A DNA stretch of 64,000 nucleotides from Clitoria ternatea. Taxonomy: Eukaryota > Streptophyta > Magnoliopsida > Fabales > Fabaceae. The stretch is taken from contig CM075669.1 of the NCBI GenBank assembly GCA_037962975.1, forward strand, positions 105,788,501-105,852,500, given 5' to 3'. The position numbers and the translations under genes were made by a program. Below the pieces are notes generated by a model. That model saw nothing but the letters and a program-made list of their open reading frames with translations. It ran no database searches and was not told where the DNA came from. This document shows positions 21,700 to 33,237 of the stretch, piece after piece (within the stretch, counting starts at the first letter, position 1; each line of letters begins with the position of its first letter).

Positions 21700-24600
21700 T
21701 GTAAACACCTCTTTTGGTCCGGTCCAAGTGGAATAAATATTTTTTATACTCAATTCCAATTCAGAGTGGTCAAATTCGAGTAGAATGGCTCCAGAATAAT
21801 CAGAATCGAGCGAAATAACTCAGAATGAAGCTTTTCCAAGTGAAATACAGCCCTGTTGGAGGCAAATCCGATTGGAACGACTCAAAAATGATCACATCTG
21901 AACAGGATAACTCAGGTTAAAGCATTTCTGAGTGGAATATAGCCCTGGTGGAGTTAAATCCAAGTGAAAAAACTCAAAAAAGAGTCAAATCCGAGTCAAA
22001 ATGAAGCATTTCCGAGTGGAATGACTCAAAAATGATGAAATCCGAGTGGAATCACTCAGAATGAGTCATTCCGAGTGAAAAACCCCCCTGTTGAAGTTGA
22101 ATCCGAGTAACATCACTCAGAATGAGTAAAATCCGAGTGAAATATGCTCCTGTTGGATCAAATCCGAGTGGAACTACTCAGAATGGAGCAAATCCGAGTA
22201 GAACTACTCAGAATGAGTCAATTCCGAGTGGAAAGCTTCCCTGTCAGAGCCATTCCGAGTGAAGAAATTCAAATTTCTAATTCTGAGTGTGAAGAAGTTT
22301 ATTTCCGAGCGAAAAATAGCCAAAATTCCAATTTCCGAGCCATTTCAGTCGGTTCCGTGTCAATGGTCACTCGGATTGGGGGAGAGGAAGTGAACTCCAA
22401 GCCAGGTACTCTCCAAATCAATTTCCGAGTGTTTCTCTTTGATTTTCAATCGGCTCTGTGTCCTCTTTTACACTTTCCCGAGTCAAATTTTACCAACACC
22501 AAATCCCCTCCGTGTCATCTTTTACACCTTTCCGAGCCATGTTTCAATTCCGAGTCACACTTCACACATTTCAGTCGGTTCCGAGTCGTTGGTGGTTCGG
22601 ATTGTGGAGAGGAATTTAGGAACCGAGTGAGAAGTGCTTCACTCGGTTCTGACTGAATGTTCCGAGTGACACATCAACATGATTTCACTTGGTCTTTTGC
22701 ACTCAATGAACCTTTTCCACTCGGATCCAGGAGGCAAAATGAGGACTGACCCTTTTTCTCACTCGGAGTCGATTCCAACCATGGTTGAACACTGACTGAG
22801 GGATTAAACCGAGCCATTTTCACTCGGTTTTCCACATCCTCTCTCAGATTTTCAACATTCCTCTCTCAGAATTTCAAAATCCCACTCGGATTACAATATT
22901 TTCTCTTGGTTTTCTACATCCTCTCTCAGATTTCACCATGTTCACTCGGATTTCAATATCCTCACTCGGAATTCCACTATCCTCACTCGGATTTCCAACA
23001 TTTTCACTCGGATTTCCATAATTCTCACTCGGAATTCTTCCATTCTCACTCGGATTCCCACCAGGTCCCCCTGTTAGACCATGCTGACTTGGATTCCACC
23101 ACCCAAGTGGATCCAGGAATCCTGGGGGTGGCAGACAAGTGGGAAACAGGGGTGGAAGTGGGGGGAATTAAAAATTCCCACCCAGCCGTTGTCCCCCACT
23201 TCACTCTGAGTGGAGGCCTGAGCTGGCATTCCACTCGGAAGTGGAAGCCTGAGCTGGCCTTCCACTCAAGCCAGCCTATAAATAGGCAAGGGGGAGGGCA
23301 GCTGAGAGGGGGGCATTCAGAGGAAGAAAACTCTGCCCAAAAATCCTTCGTGCTCTCTTCTCTCTCACACCAATTCTTCTCTTCTTCTCCTTCCATCACT
23401 TCTCACTCTACATACACCCTCTCTCCTACCGTATTCTCCATTTCCTCTCCCCCTCTAAAGACCAAACCACACACACACACCTCGCGTCACTTCAATCCGT
23501 CTCCTCAACCCATACACCGTCCAGCTTTCTCTCTCTTCTCCTTCCAACCCACACCACATCGTCTAAGCCAGCTCCACACCGTCTAGAATCCCTCTCCTCG
23601 GTCAGTCTCACTCGGTAGTCCACTTCTCACTCGGTAAATCCTCTTTCCATTCGGTTTTCTTTGTTTCCACTCGAATTTGCACCGTTTCACTCAGATTTTT
23701 ACTGTTTCAGTCAAATTTTCACTGTTTCACTCGGTTTCTGCTATTTCCACTCGGTTTTCCTCAATTTCACTCGGAATTTTCCCATTCCACTCGGTTTTTA
23801 CCATTTTTTACTCGGTTTTCCTTAATCTCAGTCGATTTTATGCTTTTCTCACTCGGTATTTCATTTTTTAACTTGGTTTCTTCCATTTCCACTCAGTTTT
23901 TCCCATTTTCACTTGGTTTTTTCCCTCTTTCTCACATGGTTTTCTCTTCTTCCCCTTAGTTTTTGCTCATTTTTCCTCTGTTTTCTGAACTTACTGTGGA
24001 AAATAAATGCTTCCTATGCTTTCTTTCAAATCTAAATAAAAATTAAAAAAAGGGAAATAAATCTTTTTCTAAAACAGTGTCGTACGGGAGCACTCCCGTC
24101 TACACAACCTCTTTAGGATTCATACACGTGCGAAGAACTTCGCCTTGTATGAGTTCCCCGTCTCAATGACATCCACCATCATTTCCCAAGTCTTTTCCTA
24201 AAAGAACAACATTCAGAACTATGTAACCCTGATTTCTTGATAATTCAAGAATACGTAGGAGCAGGATTTCAATTCCTGTCGGACCCATCTCTCTTATTCC
24301 TTTTTGCTGATTTATTCCCTTACTTTCATGTTTCTTTCATAAATGTTCTTTTTTTTTGGTTACTTCCGTGAAAATCAATTTAGACGTGACGTCTTGTTGA
24401 TTTCCCCCTAGTTTTTTTGTTTAAACCTCGCCACAATTCATAGGGAAGGGATACTTAGGACAAGACGTCCCGCTTATCTCTTTCCTATCCATATCCTTTT
24501 TACTCGAGGATGTATAATTTAGGCGTGACGCCTTATTAGCATTCTTTTCCCCTCTCTGTCTCATATCGAAGTCGAGTTTAATTCGGATGAAACGTCCCAT

Positions 24601-24953
24601 TAACCTCGCTTCGACACTCTATGTTTGTGCAAATTCTCTCACTCCATTCCGTCGTTTTTAAATAAAAAAATACAACAACAAAAGGGAAGAAATAAAATAT
24701 CTTTTGTAAGGCTATTTATGTTGCGCGTTTTCAATCTTGGTACTGTTTTAGACAGGCGATGTAGGGTGCTAATACCTTCCCTACTCGTAACCGACTCCCG
24801 AACTTGAATCTCAATTTTTAACCAGTGCTTTACTGAACCTAGTTTTTTTCCAATGTTTTTCCTATGGATAAAAACGTTGGTGGCGACTCCTTGTTTCATT
24901 CCACCCTTTCTCTCTCTCTCTCTCGCCGCGCCGTCGCGATCTAGGTTGCGACA
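21700..24953 (+). repeat. 3' LTR of element B
   Basis: A 3254-bp LTR that retains the block of about 300 bp (21849-22144) missing from the 5' LTR; this block is made of further CCGAGTGGAA phrases. Ends TGTAAACACC...GCGACA. TATA box at 23277. The hairpins of the 5' LTR are present, for example GACG-type units near 24383-24600. Confidence 0.92.
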
Positions 24954-25400
24954 ACGCTCAAGCGTGGTAAGCTTCCGCTTAAGCGTGAAGGAACAACATG
25001 AGCTTCTCGCTTAAGCTTAAATGGTTTTCGCTTGAGCGAGCAGACAAATCTTTAATAATTTGCATTCTGTATTAAATTCGCTTAAGCGCAAAGTGTTTCA
25101 CTCGAGCGAAATAAAAGAAATGGATGCACTCACTTAAGCTCACAGTGTACTCACTTGAGCGAACAGAAGGAATTAGCATCAGACACCATTCATGCTTAAG
25201 CGAGAAAGGATCACGCTCAAGCGGCACAGTATATAACTAGTCACACTCAGGTGCCAATAGACTTCGCTCAAGCGCCTAGACAATCAGGAGGTCATGCTTA
25301 AGCGCAATAGATTCACTCAAGCGAACAAGGTACCTGATTCTAATTCTAACTAAGGAATGAATGAGTATGAACACAGAAACCTTATTCAAGAATTCACTAA
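24954..25400. other. Host noncoding DNA with CGCTYAAGCG cluster, right of B
   Basis: Continuation of 10289-11150. It contains about a dozen variants of CGCTCAAGCG, CGCTTAAGCG and CGCTTGAGCG between 24955 and 25325. Its right part leads into the 3' end of the element D coding region, so this is likely the 3' noncoding region of D. No gene seen. Confidence 0.6.
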
Positions 25401-25536
25401 TCTATTCACACTTTATTCACTAACATTTTAGTTTTCTTTTATTATTTCAAACATAAAAACACAAAATGTAAGAACAAAATGTAGGGTTGCCTCCCTAAAG
25501 CGCTTCTTTAAGGTCACTAGCTTGACCTTCTGGCAC

Positions 25537-26529
25537 CTAGAAAGATGCCTGCAGCAACATGGAGGTTTTCTGCCTATCAAACTCTCCTCTAAAGTAGAGT
25601 TTGAGTCTTTGGCCATTCACCTTAAAAGTTCTATCAGTGGTTGGGTCTTTCAATTCAATTGCACCATAAGGAAAGACTTCATTCACAATAAAAGGTCCAG
25701 ACCACTTAGATCTAAGCTTTCCTGGAAAAAGTCTGAGTCTAGAATTGAATAACAAGACCTTATCATCCTTTTGAAACTCTTTTTTATTTATCCACTTATC
25801 ATTCCACCTCTTAGTTTTCTCTTTATAAATGGAGGCACTCTGATAAGCATTGAGTCTAAACTCCTCAAGTTCATGGAGTTTTAGGACTCTTTCCTCTTGA
25901 GATTGGTCAAAATCCATATTTAACAGCTTTGTGGCCCACCATGCCTTATGTTCTAACTCCACAAGGAGATGGCAAGCCTTACCATAAACTAACTGATAAG
26001 GAGACATGCCAATAGGAGTTTTAAATGCTGTCCTATAGGCCCACAATTCATCATTCAATCTCGCAGACCAATCTTTCCTAGACTTCCCTACCACTTTCTC
26101 TAAAATTCTTTTAATTTCTCTATTAGAAAGTTTAACTTGTCCACAAGTTTATGGATGGTATAGAGTAGATACCTTATACAGTACCTCATAGTGTCTCAGG
26201 GCTTTTTCCATGATTTTATTACAGAAATGTGACCCTCCATCACTAATGAGGACTCTAGGGACTCCAAATCTAGAGAAAATGTTTTTCTTTATAAACCTAT
26301 GCACCACATGTGCATCATTAGTTCTAGTAGGGATTGCCTCTACCCACTTGGAGACATAATCCATAGCAACAAGGATATATTCATTGGAGAATGACTTTGG
26401 GAATGGTTCCATGAAGTCAATGCCCCAAACATCAAATAACTCCACAACTAAAATATTTGTCAAAGGTATGCCAGCTTTAGCAGAGAGACCTCCACTTCTT
26501 TGACACTTATCACACCTTTGAACATACAT
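25537..26529 (-). pseudogene. Integrase part of element D
   Basis: Two frames separated by a TAA at about 26146 encode the integrase of an Athila-like element. The upstream part shows the Cys pair of the zinc finger (RCDKCQRSG near 26500), the catalytic-core start VWGIDFMEPFP, and the second aspartate in VLISDGGSHF. The downstream part has [13 protein letters not shown] with the catalytic glutamate, [15 protein letters not shown], and the C-terminal [21 protein letters not shown] block. This frame is shifted relative to the upstream RT, the shift lying between about 26970 and 26530 near the His pair of the finger. Confidence 0.88.
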
Positions 26530-28588
26530 TTTAGCATCCTAAAAAATGGTTGGCCAATAAAAGCCGCTTTGTAAGACTTTTGCTGCTGTTCTGGAGGCAC
26601 CATGGTGTCCTCCATAATAGGAGTCATGGCAATGCCACAAGAGCCTTTTCCTGCTCAGATTCAGGCACACATCTCCTGATAACTCCATCTATTCCTATCT
26701 TATAAAGAAATGGATCATCCCAAAGAAAGGTTTTACTGTCATGAAAGAATTTTTTCTTCATTTAAGATGTCCAACCTTCAGGTACCACAGAGACACTTTT
26801 AAAGTTGGCCATATCAGCATACCATGGCCCTGTGATAATTGCCATCAACCTCTCATTTGGAAATTCTTCTTTAATTAAAATAGAATCAGATTCACCTTCC
26901 AGACGAGATAATTGATCAGCAACTGAGTTTTCTACTCCCTTTTTGTCTCTTATTTCTAAATCAAACTCCTAGAGTAAAAGAACCCACCTGATCAACCTTG
27001 GCTTAGATTCTTTTTTAGCTAGCAAGTACTTAATTGCTGAATGATCTGTATACACAATGACCTTAGCACCAATCAAGTAAGCTCTAAATTTATCAAATGC
27101 ATACACCACAGCAAGCATTTTTTTTTCAGTAGTGGTGTAATTTATTTGATTCTTATTCAATACTTTGCTAGCATAATAAATCACATGTGTTAATTTTTCT
27201 TTCTTCTGACCCAGCACAGCTCCTACAGCAAAATCACTTGCATCACACATTAGTTTAAATGGTAAAGACCAATCAGCTACTGCAAGGATTGGAGCTGAAG
27301 TCAATCTCTGTTTCAAATTTTCGAAAGCCTTGACATAGTTTTCATCAAACACAAAAACATTATCTTTCACAAGTAAATCAGTCAAAGGCTTAGCTATTTT
27401 CAAAAAATCTTTTATAAATCTCCTATAAAAGCCAGCACATCCTAAGAAACTCCTCACTCCTTTCACATTGATTGGAGGAAGAAGTTTTTCAATGATATCA
27501 ATCTTGGCTCTATCTACCTGAATGCCCTCAGCAGAGATTTTATAGCCAAGGACTATCCCTCCTTTAACCATAAAATGACACTTTTCCCAATTAAGGACAA
27601 GATTAGTCTCCTGACATCTCACCAGCACCTTAGATAGGTTGTTGAGGCATATATCAAAACTACTTCCAAACACAGAGAAATTATCCATGAATACTTCAAT
27701 GAAATTCTCTACCATGTCCCCAAAAATTTCCAGCATACACCTTTGAAAGGTTACTGGTGCATTGCACAAACCAAATGGCATGCGCCTATAAGCAAAGATT
27801 CTATAGGGACAGGTGAAGGCTGTCTTCTCTTGATCTTTTGGATCAACCACAATTTGGTTGTAACCAGAATATCCATCAAGAAAGTAGTAATACTCATGAC
27901 CTGACAGTCTCTCAAGCATTTGGTCCACAAATGGTAAAGGAAAGTGGTCTTTTCTCGTGGAGTCATTAAGCCTTCTATAATCTATACACATTCTCCAACC
28001 TGTAGTCGGTCTAGTGGCAATGACTTCACCGTTTTCATTTTTAACAGTGGTTATCCCTCTTTTCTTAGGCACCACTTGGACTAGACTGATCCAAGCGCTG
28101 TCCGAGATAGGATAAATAATTCCTGCATTAAGAAGTTTAACCACCTCTTTCCTTACAGCTTCTTTCATTATGGGGTTTAATCTTCTTTGTGGCTGAACAA
28201 CAAGGGAGTAGTCATCTTCCATTAAAATTTTATGCATACAAAATGATGGACTAATTCCCTTTAAGTCAGAAATGTTCCAGCCAATAACAGACTCATGTTT
28301 CCTTAAAACCCCTATCCATTTTTCTACATCCTTATCTTTTAAATCAGCATTAATGATTACAGGGTGTGATTCATCATCTCTTAGGAAAACATATTTCAAA
28401 TGAGAAGGCAAAGGTTTTAATTCATGTTTTTCTTCAGACACTTCCTTACCTTTCTCAAGTTCAGTATTATTCAAATTTTCTTTCTTTTCATTTTCAAAAT
28501 CACCTACTTCACATGCTTCAAGTAGGTTCAGCAATTTAGAATGTGAGTCATTTAACTCCTCAGTCTCAGAGTCAAAATCATCCTCCAA
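26530..28588 (-). pseudogene. RT and RNase H of element D, catalytic Asp lost
   Basis: The frame 28588-26969 (539 codons) encodes reverse transcriptase and most of RNase H, followed by broken frames to 26530. RT motifs: [45 protein letters not shown] and [10 protein letters not shown]. The last should be FMDD; the second aspartate is Asn (codon at 27680-27682), which should abolish polymerase activity. RNase H motifs: [41 protein letters not shown]. Stops and a frameshift follow before integrase. Confidence 0.9.
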
Positions 28589-28594
28589 AAAGGC

Positions 28595-29368
28595 TTATAA
28601 AACCTCTTCTTCAGTTTTTAACAGCATAGGAGTCTTATAACTTTTAATTTCTTCAATCATTAAACAATCTATCTTCTCAGCTGGATGTTTCATAGCATTA
28701 AAGACATTAAAAGTTACTTGCTCCTCTTGAACTCTCAGCATGAGTTCACCCTTTTCTACATCAATTAAAGCTCTACCTGTAGCTGAAAAGGGTCTTCCTA
28801 AAATCAAAGGAATTTCTCTATCAGCCTCCATATCCAAAACTATAAAATCTGCTGGGAAGATAAACTTATCCACCTTAACTAATAGATCTTCCACCATCCC
28901 ATGAGGATATTTGATAGACCTATCAGCCAACTACAAAGACATACGAGTTGGTTGCAGGTCATTAATTCCTAACTTCCTCATTAAAGATAAAGGCATCAAG
29001 TTTATGCTAGCTCCTAGATCACATAAGGCACTTCCTACATGAACATCCCCTATTGCACAAGGTATTGTAAAAGATCTAGGATCTTCCAGCTTCTGAGGAA
29101 GTTTCTTTTGAATAATTACACTGCACTCTTGAGTGAGAGCAATCATCTCATCTCTCTTAAGCTTCCTCTTCTTAGACAAAAGTTCTTTTAAAAGTTTAGC
29201 ATAGGAAGGCATCTCCTGCAATGCCTCAGCAAAGGGAATATTTATGTGAAGTTTTTTAAGCACATCTAAAAACTTAGCAAACTTTTGCTCCTCTATTTGT
29301 TTCTTAAATCTATGTGGAAATGGAGCATTCTTTAATTTCTCAGGAGATAGCTTAGAAGCTTCCTCCAA
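28595..29368 (-). pseudogene. Protease part of element D
   Basis: Two frames split by a TAG at 28931. Upstream: helical segment [22 protein letters not shown], then [21 protein letters not shown], the aspartic protease site with DLGA in place of the retroviral DTGA/DSGA, as is normal for Athila-like proteins. Downstream: ADRSIKYPHG, VEDLLVKVDKFIFPADFIVLDM and IPLILGRPF. Both lie in the same frame as gag and RT, so only the stop separates them. Confidence 0.88.
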
Positions 29369-29458
29369 GATTAAATCAACCTTTTTCTTTTTCTTCTAAT
29401 GAACTTGATTTTCTCTTTCTTTTTCTGTTCCAACTTTATTTTCAGTTTCATTATTAAC

Positions 29459-30880
29459 TTACTCACTTTCCTGTTCTTTTCCTTTTTCTTTAGCATCTTT
29501 TTCTAAACTTACATCATAACTCGAAGGTGGAGAAAGAATTTTCCTACTCCTAGTAGTTATTGCTTTGCAATGTTCCCTTGGATTTACCTCAGTATCTCCA
29601 GGAAAATTGCCTGATTGTCTTTCAGCTAATTGTTTCGACAACTGTCCAACTTGATTTTCTAAATTTCTAATGGACGCTTCTTGATTTTTAAAACTGGCCT
29701 GAGTGGCCTGAATGAACTAAGACAGCACATTCTCAAGTTCAGATTTCTCTTTAGAAGGAGGGGGAAGAGATTGTTGTGATCTATTTATGGTTTGATTTTG
29801 TGGCATGTTTTGATTCAAATATGGACCTTTCTGCCATGAAAAATTGGGGTGATTCCTATAGTTAGGATTAAAGGAATTGGAGGGATAATTCCTTTGAAAT
29901 TGTTGCTGCCCCATATAATTCACTTGTTCAGCAGGCATATTTGGATCACACATTCCATTTTCATGATCTCCACTACAAAAATCATAACTTATCATACAAA
30001 CTTGACTAGGCTTTTGAAGTTCAAAAATCTATACATTTAATTTCTCTAAAGCCTGAGTCATCAACTTACTTTGAACCAAATAAGCATCCTGTGCTTCCAA
30101 TTCTAGTATCCCTCTCTTAGGGATTTGGCTCCTTTCACTTACTAAACATTCATTAGAAGCCATAACATCTATCAGCTCTATAGCTTTTTCTACTGTTTTG
30201 GTCGTTAATAAACCTCCAGCTGAGGCATCAATCAAGACCCTAGTAGCTGGTCTTACACCATTATAGAATACAGTAACTTGCTGTACATCAGTGATTTGAT
30301 GATGAGGACATTTCCTCAAACTCTCTTTATATCTATCCCATGCTTCCATTAGAGATTCACCCTCTCTCTGTTGGAAACAAGTGATTTTAGTGCGTAACTT
30401 AGCATACTTGGAAGAAGGGAAATACTTAATCAAAAATTTTCTTTGTAAATCCTCCTAAGTAGAGATACCACCTCTTGGTTGGCTTTGCAACCAGGCTTTT
30501 GCTCTGTCCCTTAAAGAAAAAGGAAATAATCTAAGTCTTATTGCCTCTTCAGGGACTCTATTCATTTTCATAGTATCACAAATTTGGAGGAAGGTTGCTA
30601 GATGCAAATTTGGATCCTCAACCTCACTTCCTCCGAATTGATCATTTGTATCTAACTGCAGTAAAGCCGGTTTAAGTTCAAAATTATTGGCTATAGCTGG
30701 AGGCCTAAGGATGCTAGATTGTGATCCTTCTTCAGTAGAACCAGAGTAGTCACCAAGTGTAACTCTCCTCTGTTCTATCTCTTTCTGCTCTTTTTGCTTT
30801 TTCTCCTTTCTAAGCTTACGCTCTAACAAATCAATATCAGGATCAAAGAAGAAAGGCTCTCCTCTGTTCCTTGACTGCAT
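29459..30880 (-). pseudogene. gag: gag of element D
   Basis: The likely start is ATG at 30880 (MQSRNRGEPFFFD). Retrotransposon gag domain: FELKPALLQL, PNLHLATFLQICDTM, LRLFPFSLRDRAKAWL, then after a TAG at 30452 the segment KYFPSSKYAKLRTKI and ESLRKCPHH. A third segment has a broken zinc knuckle (YDFCSGDHENGMC; the first Cys is Tyr) at about 29990. Further stops at about 30026, 29714 and 29456. All segments share one frame, and several stops fit CAG to TAG or TGG to TAG. Confidence 0.87.
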
Positions 30881-31048
30881 ACACCAAATGTTAGACACAA
30901 AAATAATTCACAGTTACTGCTACAGCTACACAAAAACAAGCTACTACTACTATACTAAAAACAAGAATCAAACTACATACTAAATGCAAAATAAAATTAA
31001 ACGGTTCAATCTAGTACCGGTCCAAGGATTGTTGATATTACTCAACAA
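30881..31048 (-). other. Leader of element D
   Basis: Short AT-rich leader between primer site and gag start on the minus strand. No gene. Confidence 0.6.
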
Positions 31049-31066
31049 TCCCCGGTAACGGGGCCA
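31049..31066 (-). promoter_or_regulatory. Primer binding site of element D (tRNA-Asp type, decayed)
   Basis: On the minus strand TGGCCCCGTTACCGGGGA, six bases from the LTR end. It corresponds to TGGCGCCGTTGCCGGGGA, the tRNA-Asp type primer site of Athila-like elements, with two changes. Confidence 0.78.
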
Positions 31067-31072
31067 TTAACT

Positions 31073-32666
31073 TGATGTGTAAATCCTTAGTCATTAACTT
31101 GATGCTAAATTTCCGAGTCATTAACTTGGTATGAAAATCTTGAATTAATATTGACTTAAAATGTGACTCTCAGATGATTTATTCTTTTGGCAAGCGCACC
31201 AATCGTTAAATTTGTAATATATTTGATCGTTCCCACAGGGATTGTGGTAATTATCGTAATCTTAGACTGATACAAGCTGAACCAACGCAATGCAAATAGG
31301 TTTCATTCTGTTTTTGTGTTGTTTTATATTTCTAATGTTTTTGTATTTTTAGAGACAGTATGAAAGATGAAATGTGATTAATGGAAGATAGGTTAGGATT
31401 GCTTCAGTTTACAATTTCATCAAGAAACATGCATTTAAGGTTCAATCAAGCTTCAGACATCAAGAGGACAATCCACAGATGGTTAATCCCTAATTCCTTA
31501 GGTGAATAACACTAATTCCTAAGCATTAAATCCTAATCCCTTAGGTGTTCAATTAACAAAGAAATCTAATGCGAAATTGGGGGTTGAACCCTAACTATTC
31601 ACCTAATTACTAGGCCTGAATTAGTTAGGAGGTGAGAAGTTACCTAAGCCTCAACCATGATTCCTCACTAGTGAGTTTCTTCATCAGATCTGGATTTTTC
31701 AATCCAGCAAAGTAGATCGACTCCTCAGCTTGTTCTCCTCTTGATTTAGAAGTTGACTTCCTCAATACACTTTCAAGAATCCATTGTAAACCTTCACAAT
31801 CCCAACCCTAGGGATTTAGAAACCCATAGACATGGATTCCATCGAAGGAATGTGGAGAGACATGGATGAGAGAATTTAGAGAGAGAAAAGAACTAAAGAG
31901 AGATTAAAAATAAGAAAATGAATTGTGTTGTATATACTATGCTTTGTTCGTCTCTCCTTTTTTACAGAGTATGTGCCAATATATATAGGCCAATAACTAA
32001 CTAACTAACTTAATTAATTACTAAGAAAGCTTAATTAATAATTAAACTAATTACATAATTACAAATAAATAAATAATTACATCTCAAAACTTAAATTACT
32101 AATGTACAAAAGCAAAAGATCAGGTAACAGGAATAGAAATGGTGCCGAGCGTCTTTTGGAGGGAACAGCGGCATTTAAATAACTGCCTTCACGCTTGAGC
32201 GAGCTCGGATTATTCAATGCACTGTGTGAGTCACGCTTGAGCGTGAGCATGGAAACTTGGGCGTGGTCGGTGTTTTGAACTCACGCTTAAGCGTGAGTTT
32301 GCTCGCTTGAGCGAGCTCGTGGTTTCCTATCTTTTCTTTTGACGTTCTTTGCATGGCTCTCGGTTGAGCTTTCAGCCTTCAGCTTGAGCGTGACTTGTTC
32401 CTGCACCAATAAACAAATAATTGCCTAGTGTTTATACGCTGGCTGTCCAGCGTTTGTATGCTGGGTTAGTGAAATTATAAATAAACATAATTTCTTAACT
32501 AATTAATGTTTTTAATCATTTTCTTACATAAATTAAACACTTTTGAAATAAATAAATAAAATATAAATTATTAACAATTTATTAAATAATAAAGCCAAAC
32601 TAAACAATATTTAATGAATTATGTTAAATAAAAGGTGAAATAATTAAGTCTTTTCAAGACTTATCA
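31073..32666 (-). repeat. 5' LTR of element D
   Basis: A 1594-bp LTR reading TGATAAGTCTTG...CACATCA on the minus strand. U3 carries CGCTTGAGCG-type phrases (32190-32400) including a 22-bp perfect palindrome (32278-32299). A TATATATA box lies at about 31978-31986. Near its 3' end the U5 block with GTGCGCTTGCC (about 31190) is shared with C and, in part, with E. The sequence CATCAAGTTAATG spanning the LTR/primer junction is repeated inside the LTR. Confidence 0.85.
32278..32299. repeat. 22-bp perfect palindrome in the D LTR
   Basis: AACTCACGCTT and its complement AAGCGTGAGTT form an uninterrupted palindrome. Next to it (32301-32316) lies GCTCGCT-TG-AGCGAGC. Both belong to the CGCTYRAGCG motif cluster of this U3 region. 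Confidence 0.92.
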
Positions 32667-33237
32667 CCGGACAAGCGATTGAGAAGAGACTTTAGGTAAG
32701 GGAGACCCTATCCTTGATCTATTCATGTTAAATCTTGTGATTTACCTAGAACCCAAGGTAATTTTTTTTTGTAAAATGCTTTAAATGTGGAGGACCACAT
32801 TATGCAAGAGATTGTGACAAAGAGACTTAGGCTTGCTATAATTGTTAGAGGTTGGGCACAAAAGCTATCAATGTCAGGAAAGGAGCGTGAATACCCTGAA
32901 AAGGGAAATTAAAGGTCAAGTAGGATGACCCGCAGGACGCAGAAATGGAGGGCTGGCTACTAGTGCGTTAGTTAATAATCCAAGAGTAGCTAATATAAAA
33001 CGTTGAGATAGTAACAATACTTAACAAAGACCAAGGAAGGCTATAACAGGACGAGGTGAAGGAAACACTAGAGTTTTCACCATGAACGAAGTTGAAGTTG
33101 CTCATGATAATGACTTGGTACAAGATACGTGTTTCATATATGAGGCACTCCTAAATGTGTTATATAAATTAGGAGCTACCTATTCTTTATATCTGAAAGT
33201 TGTGTGAAACATCTAAAATTACCTGTGACTTCCTTGC
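32667..33237 (+). pseudogene. Relic F, left part: chromovirus gag zinc knuckles and protease start
   Basis: Degenerate coding DNA of a Tekay-like element. Near 32772-32880 it reads KCFKCGGPHYARDC, then after a stop a second knuckle with RLGHKSYQC. The protease begins with VFTMNEVEVAHDNDLVQ (about 33075) and LYKLGATYSLY (about 33165). The sequence stops at the CTTGC duplication made by element E and resumes at 45391. The 5' part of F is absent, replaced by element D. Confidence 0.75.

Larger units (their letters stand above)
11151..24953 (+). mobile_element. Element B: non-autonomous Tat/Ogre-like LTR retrotransposon
   Basis: A 13.8 kb element bounded by perfect 5-bp duplications ACGCT (11146-11150 and 24954-24958). 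LTRs start TGTGAACACC or TGTAAACACC and end GGTTGCGACA. The primer site after the 5' LTR, TGGCGACTCCGCTGGGGA, is the tRNA-Arg type seen in Ogre/Tat elements. The 7.6 kb interior encodes a gag of the Tat/Ogre type, a degenerate stretch resembling the start of pro-pol, and then about 3.5 kb of repeats; no RT, RNase H or integrase similarity is visible on either strand. It must have depended on enzymes from another element. Confidence 0.92.
25400..32666 (-). mobile_element. Element D: Athila-like LTR retrotransposon, decayed
   Basis: A Ty3/Gypsy element on the minus strand with one recognisable LTR (31073-32666), a tRNA-Asp type primer site and a gag-pol frame from 30880 down to 25537. Its 3' noncoding part probably continues into 24954-25400 and 10289-11150; its 3' LTR is not found in this window, so the left limit given is approximate. 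The block GGGTTGCCTCCCTAAAGCGC (25492) marks the end of pol, as in other plant elements of this group. The right end (ACTTATCA) abuts relic F at 32667. Confidence 0.85.
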
